From: Phycisphaerales bacterium UBA1161
Lineage (GTDB): Bacteria; Planctomycetota; Phycisphaerae; Tepidisphaerales; Tepidisphaeraceae
Assembly (NCBI GenBank): GCA_002311745.1
Contig: DBZL01000031.1
Span: 110,405 to 156,240, forward strand
Reading direction: 5' to 3'
DNA length: 45,836 nt
Shown here piece after piece: positions 34,081 through 41,500 of the stretch. The first letter of the stretch is position 1. Each line of letters starts with the position of its first letter. Made by a program: the position numbers and the translations under genes. The notes beneath the pieces were generated by a model. It ran no database searches, had not been told where the DNA came from, and saw nothing but the letters and a program-made list of their open reading frames with translations.

Positions 34081-34569
34081 GCTTTAAAGCCTTTCCGTGG
34101 GGTGTGGATTTACCGAAGGCAAAAGTAGGGCGGGGGGAAGGCGGTGTCAAGTTAGGCGCTTCCCGGAGTCCGGTGGCCGAATGACGAATGACGAATGACT
34201 AATGACGAATCAGTTCCCAATGACCAATGCCCCAATGGGCGGCCTTTAATTCGTCATTCGTCATTCGAATTTCGTCATTACGCGGGCGTTTGCCTCCCCG
34301 CCGAACTATTCATCCGCGTCTATACCATTTGTCGTGTCTACGGGAGGTTGACATCGGCGATGTTGTGGTTAATTTAGTCGTCAGTGGCGCTTTGGCGCTG
34401 CGAGGGCTTTTGTTTCCTCCGACATGGACGTCGGCGGAAGCCCCCCAACGGCAGGGATGTTTCCGCTGACGAACTTCCCTCCATTGAGCACGAGGCCTCC
34501 AAACCACGGGCAAAAATGCGCCGCGGGAGTTTTCCCGCACACCTGGAGGCGCAGCATCGGGTAAGAAAC
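34081..34569. other. 489-bp intergenic region with a heptamer inverted-repeat element
   Basis: Contains the repeat at 34180-34279 and, beyond it, a stretch (34381-34560) that is coding-like on the minus strand without a start. No gene is called. Confidence 0.5.
34180..34279. repeat. Heptamer array AATGACG with inverted partner
   Basis: The left arm (34180-34210) is four consecutive heptamers, AATGACG, AATGACG, AATGACT, AATGACG, plus AAT. The right arm (34248-34279) is the reverse complement with a small insertion (AATTCGTCATTCGTC and so on). Between them are looser AATGACC/AATGCCC units. The whole can fold into a long hairpin. It stands about 100 bp upstream of purA. Confidence 0.9.
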
Positions 34570-34857
34570 ATGGCTAAGAACCCCGTTTTGAACCTTCCAC
34601 TGACCAACGTTATGCGGCCGGAAATCGCGCTGCCGCTGCAACAAATCCTGCACCTGTATACGGTTGGACAATTCCTGCGTGCCTGGCGCAATCCGCGCAA
34701 CCATTCGAGCATCGAGCAGGTGTTCGATTCACCGGAACAGGCCCACCACGCCCTGACGGTGTGCGCCGCCTGGGTTGGCGTACGCACGTCAGTCGCCAAC
34801 AACCCCGACGTTGGCTTCTGGTGGCCGGAAGATCAACCTGCCTCCGTCCAGGCGTAA
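34570..34857 (+). CDS. Unknown small protein, 95 aa
   Basis: The ATG at 34570 begins a plausible soluble protein (NLPLTNVMRPEIALPLQQIL, then LHLYTVGQFLRAWRNPRNHS and VTVCAAWVGVRTSVAN-like, ending FWWPEDQPASVQA). The frame is open 62 codons further upstream, but that part is Arg-rich and unconvincing. No family was recognised and the RBS is weak. It converges with the transporter gene, leaving 15 bp between stops. Confidence 0.45.
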   Translation: MAKNPVLNLPLTNVMRPEIALPLQQILHLYTVGQFLRAWRNPRNHSSIEQVFDSPEQAHHALTVCAAWVGVRTSVANNPDVGFWWPEDQPASVQA

Positions 34858-34872
34858 CGGACACGCGGACCC

Positions 34873-36153
34873 CTAAGACCGCAGTATCCAAATGATCCAC
34901 ACCGTGCCCATGGCCACGGTGATCAGGGTGATCGGAATCCCCGCTTTGCAGTAGCTGCCAAGGTCCAGCTTTACGCCCAGCTTTTGCGCTTGCTCGGCGA
35001 CGATCAGGTTGGCGATGCTGCCCACCAGGGTCAGGTTCCCCGCCCAGGTGCTGGACATGGCCAGCACGTACCATGCGCCGCGATCCGCGCGCGGGATCGA
35101 CGGCTGAAGCAATAGCACGGCCGGGACGTTGCTCACCACGTTGCTCAACAGCGTCGTGACCGTCGAAAGCGTCGGCAGGCGATGCAGGTCCACGCCTTGG
35201 CGGCGAAGGTGGCTGATCAGTTGATCCAGAAAACCCGACTGCTTCATCGTGCCGTTGACAACGAATAATCCCACAAAGAGCAGCAATAGATTCCAGTCGA
35301 CGCTCTGGTACAGCCGGGCCGAGTCCTTTCGCCGTGAGATCAGCAAGAGCCCGCCGCCGGCCAAGGCGGCGATCACTCTTCCCGCCGCAGGCAGGTAAAG
35401 AAACGCGATGACCAGGATCAGGAGGATCGCCAGGGTCTTGAACACCATGCGGCGGTCAAAAGGCGGAAGCTGGGGAGGTTGGCGTAACGGCGAGATGGCC
35501 GGATCGACGCCGTCCCAGAACTGGCCGCGCCAGGTCATCATGATGATGGTCCACGCCAGCAGCAGAGCCACGATCGTGACGGGGATCATGACGGCGGCGA
35601 AGTGGGCAAAGGGCAGGCGGCCCACGACGCCGATGTACATGTTTTGCGGATTGCCGATCAGCGTGGCGGCCGAGCCGATGTTGCTGGAGATGGCCAGGGC
35701 GATCAGGTAAGGGATGGGATTACGCCGCGCCTTGAGCAGGGCGGCGCAAAGCACCGGCGTGAAGGCCAGGCATACGATGTCGTTGGCCAATAGCGCCGAG
35801 AGCAGGGCGCTGGTGCCCATCATGCCCGCGAGCAACCGCTTGGGCCGCGCGGTTTGATGGGTCAGGGCCTCGCCCACCGTTTCGTAAAATCCCGCGGCCC
35901 GGAGCTGCGCGGAAAATAGCATCAGGGAAAACAGAAGCAGGATCGTTTCGTAATCGATTGCGTGGGCGGCAGCGGGCAGGCTGATGGCCCTGACGGCGAT
36001 CATGCCGATCGCGCCCAGGACGGCCACTCCAGCCCGGTCCAGCCCCAGCCCCGGCAACCGCCCCAGCGCCATGCCGACGTAGACAAGGGCGAAGAGGAAC
36101 CAGATGGCTGAATTAGTTGCTAGTTGCTGGTTGCTGGTTGCTAGTAAAGCCAT
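34873..36153 (-). CDS. SLC13/ArsB-type anion transporter
   Basis: A 426-residue membrane protein with about 10-11 helices in two halves. The re-entrant loop signatures of the ion-transporter superfamily are clear: SSNIGSAATLIGNPQNMYIG in the first half and SNVVSNVPAVLLL with MSSTWAGNLTLVGSIANLI in the second. It should move a dicarboxylate, sulfate or similar anion (or arsenite if paired with a pump ATPase, which is absent). The start is uncertain: the annotated ATG lies inside a heptamer repeat (36114-36145), so the first 14 residues (LLATSNQQLATN) are translated repeat. The first true helix begins at IWFLFALVYVGMALG, and no better start precedes it. Confidence 0.88.
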   Translation of the reverse strand: MALLATSNQQLATNSAIWFLFALVYVGMALGRLPGLGLDRAGVAVLGAIGMIAVRAISLPAAAHAIDYETILLLFSLMLFSAQLRAAGFYETVGEALTHQTARPKRLLAGMMGTSALLSALLANDIVCLAFTPVLCAALLKARRNPIPYLIALAISSNIGSAATLIGNPQNMYIGVVGRLPFAHFAAVMIPVTIVALLLAWTIIMMTWRGQFWDGVDPAISPLRQPPQLPPFDRRMVFKTLAILLILVIAFLYLPAAGRVIAALAGGGLLLISRRKDSARLYQSVDWNLLLLFVGLFVVNGTMKQSGFLDQLISHLRRQGVDLHRLPTLSTVTTLLSNVVSNVPAVLLLQPSIPRADRGAWYVLAMSSTWAGNLTLVGSIANLIVAEQAQKLGVKLDLGSYCKAGIPITLITVAMGTVWIIWILRS

Positions 36154-36177
36154 GGCTCGGCGCTCTCAACCAGCAAC
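36114..36177. repeat. Heptamer array TRGTTGC with inverted partner
   Basis: Four consecutive heptamers, TAGTTGC, TAGTTGC, TGGTTGC, TGGTTGC (36114-36141), are followed by TAGTAAAGCC. CAACCAGCAAC (36167-36177) and, just beyond, GGCTTTAC are the reverse complements. The array overlaps the 5' end of the SLC13-type gene. Confidence 0.88.
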
Positions 36178-36187
36178 TTCTTCGGCT

Positions 36188-36880
36188 TTACCACTGCGCT
36201 TCTTCAAAGGGATTTTCCGGGCCGCGGATTTTGGGCTTGGGAAGCATGGCGATCATGGCCCTGACCAGCGACGCGTCGGCGGGATGGCCGACGCGAACGT
36301 TCAGAGAAGAGCCTTTGAGCAAGGTGATTTCGCCGGGCGACGGCTCGCGCTTGGATTTGGCCATGTCCAGGAACCTGTCCTTTTTCAGCGTCCACGGCGT
36401 GACCACCTGCATGAAGCGCTGGGGCGGATGCAGGGCCTTCAGCTCGCCGGAATCGTCGATTTCCGCGACCGTCGTGCGCAGCGGCGCGGCCAGGGCCACC
36501 ACGGGATGTTTCTCCGCCTCGGCCATGATGGCCTCGAGGTCGCTGTACGCCACCGCCGGCCGCGCCGCATCGTGCACCAGCACGTGCGTGCACTCGGCGG
36601 AGATGTTCTGTCCCGCGGCGGCCAATTGATCGATCCACGAAGGCCCGCCGGCGATCAGCTTGACGCCAGAAAAGCCCAGGTGCCCGCCGTATTTGCGCTT
36701 GGCTTCTTCCATCGCCTGCTGGGTCACGACAAGCTGGATCTGCTTGACGTTGTCGCGATTGAGGAACAGTTCGACGCTGCGCAGCAGCGCTTCGCGTCCG
36801 TCGATTTTGACCAATGCTCCGCCGCCGTCCATTCCCGCGGCAGGAGGCGCCGTGAAAAGAACCACCGAAAAGATCGCCAT
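36188..36880 (-). CDS. ispD: IspD-like cytidylyltransferase with degenerate active site
   Basis: A 230-residue nucleotidyltransferase. The core VHDAARPAVAYSDLEAIM is the diagnostic IspD motif, and the alternating strand pattern and length fit 2-C-methyl-D-erythritol 4-phosphate cytidylyltransferase of the isoprenoid (MEP) pathway. However, the N-terminal CTP-binding loop, normally AAGxGxRM...PKQ, reads AAGMDGGGALVKIDG: the catalytic Arg and the whole PKQ triplet are missing. AQTPQ is TPW, and the C-terminal NIKVT is NVRVG. This may be a divergent but active enzyme, or a paralogue with another or no catalytic function. The symbol is therefore tentative. It lies 35 bp upstream of the transporter gene's start. 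Confidence 0.72.
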   Translation of the reverse strand: MAIFSVVLFTAPPAAGMDGGGALVKIDGREALLRSVELFLNRDNVKQIQLVVTQQAMEEAKRKYGGHLGFSGVKLIAGGPSWIDQLAAAGQNISAECTHVLVHDAARPAVAYSDLEAIMAEAEKHPVVALAAPLRTTVAEIDDSGELKALHPPQRFMQVVTPWTLKKDRFLDMAKSKREPSPGEITLLKGSSLNVRVGHPADASLVRAMIAMLPKPKIRGPENPFEEAQW

Positions 36881-36989
36881 AGAAAGTTCCCGGTCAAAGC
36901 CGCGTCCATCATTCTCGCCCGGCGGCGTTCGGTCAAGCGAGATTGACAGTGCGCGAGGGGGTCATAGAATTTCGTTTCCATCGATTGGC

Positions 36990-37063
36990 GGGCTCGTAGC
37001 TCAGTTGGTTAGAGCGCGTCCCTGATAAGGACGAGGTCACAAGTTCGAATCTTGTCGGGCCCA
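36990..37063 (+). tRNA. tRNA-Ile (anticodon GAT)
   Basis: A 74-nt tRNA: acceptor GGGCTCG pairs with CGGGCCC (one U-G), D arm GCTC/GAGC, anticodon stem CGTCC/GGACG with loop CTGATAA (anticodon GAT), T stem ACAAG/CTTGT. Discriminator A; CCA is not encoded. It is not next to rRNA genes. Confidence 0.97.
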
Positions 37064-37083
37064 TTTCGGCCTTCGGCCGAAAT
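37063..37083 (+). terminator. Hairpin immediately after tRNA-Ile
   Basis: ATTTCGGCC and GGCCGAAAT form a perfect 9-bp stem around TTC, starting at the discriminator base. There is no T-tract. It could end the transcript or guide 3' processing. Confidence 0.6.
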
Positions 37084-37086
37084 AGA

Positions 37087-37203
37087 GGGGAGAGCGGTAG
37101 AGAGGAGAAAGTAGCGCAGGCAGAAAAGTCCGCCCCGCCGCGTCGATTTCGACGGCCGAGCGGCCGCTCTCCCCGGTCTACTTTCTACTCTCTACTTTCT
37201 GCA
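37087..37203. repeat. Heptamer array CTACTTT with partly inverted partner
   Basis: The right part holds CTACTTT, CTACTCT, CTACTTT (37178-37198). The left part holds the complementary TAGAGAGGAGAAAGTAG (37098-37114). A second pair, GGGGAGAGCGG (37087-37097) and CCGCTCTCCCC (37164-37174), is arranged so that both pairs cannot form one simple hairpin (order X-Y-X'-Y'). Confidence 0.85.
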
Positions 37204-37323
37204 GCGGCGGCAAAACACGGGATCGCAGCCGGGGAGCATCGTGAGCGAAACCGGCCGCCTGCATCGACCGCTGCTATTCAAGGACGTATGAAAATGGCCT
37301 CCGCGACCGGTACCTGACCGTTG

Positions 37324-37749
37324 TCAGATCGCAATGACACGCTGCATGGGGATCCACGTCACGGATTTGTAGCCGAGTTTTTCCCAGAATCGTCGGCCTT
37401 CGACGTTTTCGTTGAACAAAAAGATATTACACTTGGGAATGCCCACCGCGGCGAGTTGTGCCAGACAGCTTTCCACGAGCGCTCGTCCCAATCCCTTGCG
37501 ACGATGCGCCGGGTCAACCGCCAGATGATGCAAATAGCCGCGCCGACCGTCATGGCCACATAGCACGGCTGCAACGACCACGCCCGAAGCATTGCGCGCG
37601 ATAAAACTCATCCCGGGATTTCGCATCAGAAAACGACTCATCGGCTCGCGTTCGTCAGATTCGTTAAGCGCGATTCCAATCTGACTTCGCCAAAAAGCGA
37701 CCGTTTCCTCATAGTCGGCCATGGTCAGATTCGAGATGACATGGTCCAT
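37324..37749 (-). CDS. GNAT-family acetyltransferase
   Basis: A 141-residue N-acetyltransferase. The acetyl-CoA loop HRRKGLGRAL follows the strand LHHLAVDPA, and FNENVEGRRFWEKLGYKSV is the common C-terminal helix-strand. Substrate unknown; such proteins acetylate amino groups of proteins, antibiotics or metabolites. GGAG lies 8 bases before the ATG at 37749. It is 37 bp after the higA stop on the same strand, so it may be cotranscribed with higBA, an association often seen for GNATs as bystanders. Confidence 0.9.
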   Translation of the reverse strand: MDHVISNLTMADYEETVAFWRSQIGIALNESDEREPMSRFLMRNPGMSFIARNASGVVVAAVLCGHDGRRGYLHHLAVDPAHRRKGLGRALVESCLAQLAAVGIPKCNIFLFNENVEGRRFWEKLGYKSVTWIPMQRVIAI

Positions 37750-37786
37750 TCGACGACTCCTTCAAGCGGAGATGAAGCCGCGCTCC

Positions 37787-38077
37787 CTATGCGGCGATCG
37801 TCGAAACCCTCAATTTCTTGAGCTTCAGTCGAGCCTTCCACAGGTCATATTGCATCTGCTGGCTCAGCCAGGACTCCGGCGTGGTTTTGAATGCGATCGA
37901 CAATCGAATAGCCATTTCGGGGCTCACCCCTGACCTGCCATTGAGCAGTTCCGATAGGCTCTTGCGGGTCACGCCTAATGCCTTTGCCGCTGCAGTAACG
38001 GAGAGCCCCAGCGGCTCAAGGCAAAGCTCCCGAATAACTTCGCCGGGATGGGGGGGATTGTGCATGTGCAAACCCAT
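37787..38077 (-). CDS. higA: HigA antitoxin (XRE family)
   Basis: A 96-residue antitoxin: [20 protein letters not shown], then the [23 protein letters not shown] and [22 protein letters not shown] are the standard HigA/VapI layout. It neutralises HigB and represses the operon by binding the palindrome in the promoter. GAGGAG lies just before the ATG at 38077 and overlaps the higB stop, 9 bp away, so translation is coupled. Complete for the family. Confidence 0.95.
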   Translation of the reverse strand: MGLHMHNPPHPGEVIRELCLEPLGLSVTAAAKALGVTRKSLSELLNGRSGVSPEMAIRLSIAFKTTPESWLSQQMQYDLWKARLKLKKLRVSTIAA

Positions 38078-38086
38078 TTGTTCTCC

Positions 38087-38365
38087 TCAGTGATAATCCA
38101 CGTAATCGACATCGGCCGCGTCTTGGCCGTCAAATCGGAAGACCACTCTCCAGTTGCCGCTGACATCCACCGCAAAATATCCCTTCAAGTTGCCTTTCAG
38201 AGGATGCAGTCTCAAACCGGGCAGCGCCATGTCTCCGGGTCTTTGCGAAGCGGAAAGCCGCGCGAGGATCAATCGAAGCCTCTTTGCGTGATCGGCGCGG
38301 ATTCCCGATGTCCTTCCGGAAGCGAAGAACTTTTCCAGCCCTTTGTGCCGAAACGAAAGGATCAT
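38087..38365 (-). CDS. higB: HigB toxin (RelE-type mRNA interferase)
   Basis: A 92-residue toxin: ILSFRHKGLEKFFASGRTSG, KRLRLILARLSASQRPGDM, LPGLRLHPLKGNLKGYFAVD and NWRVVFRFDGQDAADVDYVDYH are the family's consecutive blocks, with the conserved Leu-His-Pro-Leu-Lys-Gly and Trp-Arg residues of ribosome-dependent RNases. It cleaves mRNA on the ribosome. It is the first gene of the operon. The predicted transcription start is only a few bases before the ATG, so the mRNA may have almost no leader. Confidence 0.95.
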   Translation of the reverse strand: MILSFRHKGLEKFFASGRTSGIRADHAKRLRLILARLSASQRPGDMALPGLRLHPLKGNLKGYFAVDVSGNWRVVFRFDGQDAADVDYVDYH

Positions 38366-38376
38366 TTCGCGGCCCG

Positions 38377-38405
38377 ATTGTAACCTGATACGTTACAGGT
38401 GTCAA
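38377..38405 (-). promoter_or_regulatory. higBA promoter with embedded operator
   Basis: On the minus strand TTGACA (38405-38400), a 17-bp spacer and TACAAT (38382-38377) are a near-consensus promoter. The palindrome TGTAAC-GTATCAG-GTTACA (38397-38379) lies between and over these boxes, so antitoxin binding would block polymerase. Confidence 0.88.
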
Positions 38406-38561
38406 CTCGCTTTGCTTCGTCTACAGAGGGCCAAGCCATACGCCGTCACCGTGCTCCATTTCCCCTTCCGCGCCAAGCCCGGCCAGATTTATGAAACATC
38501 GCAGTATCGAGTCTCCGCATGACTCGCTGGCCGTGATGCATTCCTCCCAAGTTCCGCTTTG

Positions 38562-41500
38562 CTACGGTTCGGGCATATGGTCCATCGGAATCTGAATAAA
38601 CTTTGACGCTTCCACGGTGACCGCTTCGCCCAGATCATGCCATTGGCCATGGTGGCGACGCACTTGCACCTTGTAGATGCCCGGCGGCACGATTTGCGCG
38701 GCCCACGTCTGCCCGCCGCGTTGCACGAGCTTGCCCTTGTCGTCGAGAATCTGGAACTCAAATTCGGGTTGTTGACCGGCGGAGCCGACGATGCGGATGC
38801 CGCTGTCGAGATTGAGCGTGGCGGTCTTGCCCGCTTCGACCGTCACGACGCCGGGCCAGGTCAGGCCTTCGCTGTCGTACTGGGTCGGGCGGATGGTGAT
38901 TTGGTAATCACCCGGCGGCAAAGTGGCCGACACCCAGCCGCTGTCTTCGATCTGCTGCACGGGATCGGCCTGCCCCCGCCGCTGGAACGAAACTCGCCAT
39001 GGAGCGTCCGGTTTAATGTCGGCGTTGCCGGGTTGGACGCTGATCCCGCCGTCCAAGGAGAAGGCGGTGATTTTGCCAGATTCGATAGTGATGGGAGTGG
39101 TCCAGAGCACTTCCCTGCTCCTGTATTGCTGAGGTTGGAATCCGACGCGATACTGCCCCGGCGGCAGCAGCGTCACACCCCAATCAGCTTCGGTCAACTG
39201 CTGCACGGGGTCGGACTGGCCTTGGCGGTAATAGGTCACGCGCCAAGGTGGCTTGGCGTCCTTCCGGTTCGCCGGCGACTGAAAATCGGCGCCGCTGTCG
39301 AGCACCAGCTTGGCGAGCTTTCCGCTCTCGACGTGCACGGTCCCCGGCCAAAGGACGGAGAGGCATCGATACTGCTGCGGTTGAATTGAGACGTGATAAT
39401 CTCCCGGCGGCAGCGGCGTGGCGCCCCAGACGGCTTCTTCCCATCGCTGCACAGGTTCCTTGTCCCCCTCCCGGAAATAATCGATTCGCCACGGCGCTTT
39501 GGCCATCGACGACGACAATTGCAATCCGGTGTCGAGCGACACACGCAGCGCATGTCCGGACGCTACCGCTTGCGCCCGAAGGATGGATATCGGCTTGCTG
39601 GCGTGATACTGCCACGGCTGGACCAGCAGATCATATTTGCCCGCCGGCACCGGAATGTCCGTCGCGGCCGCAAACTCGATGTGCTGGATTTCCTTGCCGC
39701 TGGCGGAATCAACGATGCCGAACGAGAAAGGATTGCCGCTCCATTTGCTGGGGATGAGGCTGATGTAGGCCGGCTCCGGCGGCTGCGTTCGCTGGCCCGG
39801 GGCAATCTTCACCGTCGACATGGGCGTCCAGAGAGAGTGATGCCGCAGCGGTTGAATTCCCCAGACATATTTTCCCGGCGGCACAAGCATCGGCAGCCAG
39901 GCGCCGTATTCCTCCTGCACCGTCTGTTCGTCGTCGGAAGTCATGTCGGGCCTGAGTCCCCAGCGGTAAGGGGCGGCGCGATTCGCCAGTGCCGGCGGCG
40001 GTTCAATGGCGCTGTCCAAGTTCACCACCACATGCTCGTCCTGCTCGACGTGAATCACCTGCGGCCACGTTACCCACTTGCCGTCGAACTGAGTTGGCTT
40101 CAGCGCCAGACGATAGTCGCCCGGGGGCACGAGCATCACGGGATGCGCCCCGGTCAGCCATTGCACGATTTGATCGGGGTGATCGGCCTGGCACAACTCC
40201 CATCGATACGGCACTGGCGCCCAACTCGGCAGCGACATCTCCACCGCGGTGTAGAGGGAAATGCGTAGCGGCTCATCAGCCTTCTTTTCCACCGGCCGCG
40301 GAAAAATAACTTCCTGCCCCTCGTTTTGATATCGCGTCAGAGCCAGCCGGTATTGGCCCGGCGGAATCGGCGCGGAAATCGTCGAGCCGCGGACGACGGC
40401 AATTTCCTTTTGGCTCTGTGCGTCGAGGATGCGCCATTGGAATGGAGCCTGCGGATCATCGCCGAACGTCGCCACGACCGGCTGACTCTGGTCCGTCTTC
40501 TGGGCCTGAATGCTCGGCGGCGTCGGCGTGGCGAAGCTTACCTGATACACGTCGTTGGACGGATCGAAATCCGCGCCGTCGTGCGCCGCGACGATGTAGT
40601 ACACTGACGCGCCCCCGTAATTGAACTGCACGTTGACGTCGCGCAACTCCAGCGGGGCGAGCGTGCCGATCGTCATCGGCTGGCCAACCGGCTTGCCGTT
40701 TTGCCATCCAGGTTTGGAGCCGCCTTCGTAAACTTGCAACACGACGTCGGCGGCCGAGACTTCGCCTAGATTTGCCACTCGCACCGGCAGCGAGATGGCT
40801 TGGCCGTTGCCCGGCGTGGCGGGAAGCAGCGGTGCTGTATCCGGCGATTCCACGAATCGCGCAAAGACGCCCACGTCGGCGCGGGCGTGATTCACCTGCT
40901 CCGATTCACCGGCGGCAATGGCATCAGCCGCTTGCTGGTTGTCGGCAACCACCAGCACTTCCCGGAACGCGTGGCGGGCCTCCAGGCGGAAATTGGCGGC
41001 CGTCAGGTAATGCCCGGGACTCATGTGCACGGTCCGCAGGCTGATCACGTTGCGCGGCAGGCCGGTGAGTTCCGCTTCCAGGAGTTTGGGATCGAACGGC
41101 AGCAAATACGTTCCTTCCGGAATGACGTTGGTTTGATGAGTCAGCGGCACGCCGTTGAGCATCACCGTGATCTCATGCGGTGAATAACTGGCGCGCGGAG
41201 TGCGAAGCTCGAAATTGACTTCCAGCCACGCCGCCTGGATCGCCGGGAAATGCGTCAGCAACCGTCGGCTGGAAGCCCACCCATCGCTTGCGGCGACGGC
41301 GAATTTCTTCAACACGGCGCGAGCCTGTGAAGGAGGCGCAGCCGTCGCCTTGCCGGAACCGGCCGGCGGGAGATCGCGGCTGCTGCGATCGTCGCCGTAA
41401 TATTCGACTTCGGTCGCGCCGTCATGCGACAGGATGACGGGATATTCTGCATATTGATCTTCGGGCGTGATCGGCGTGGCGCTAGCCCAGGTGCGGCCGC

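Noticed and set aside
34381..34560. Minus-strand coding-like stretch upstream of the 95-aa gene
   Set aside because: Reads like protein for about 50 codons but has no start, no family match, and overlaps the upstream frame of another candidate; left uncalled.
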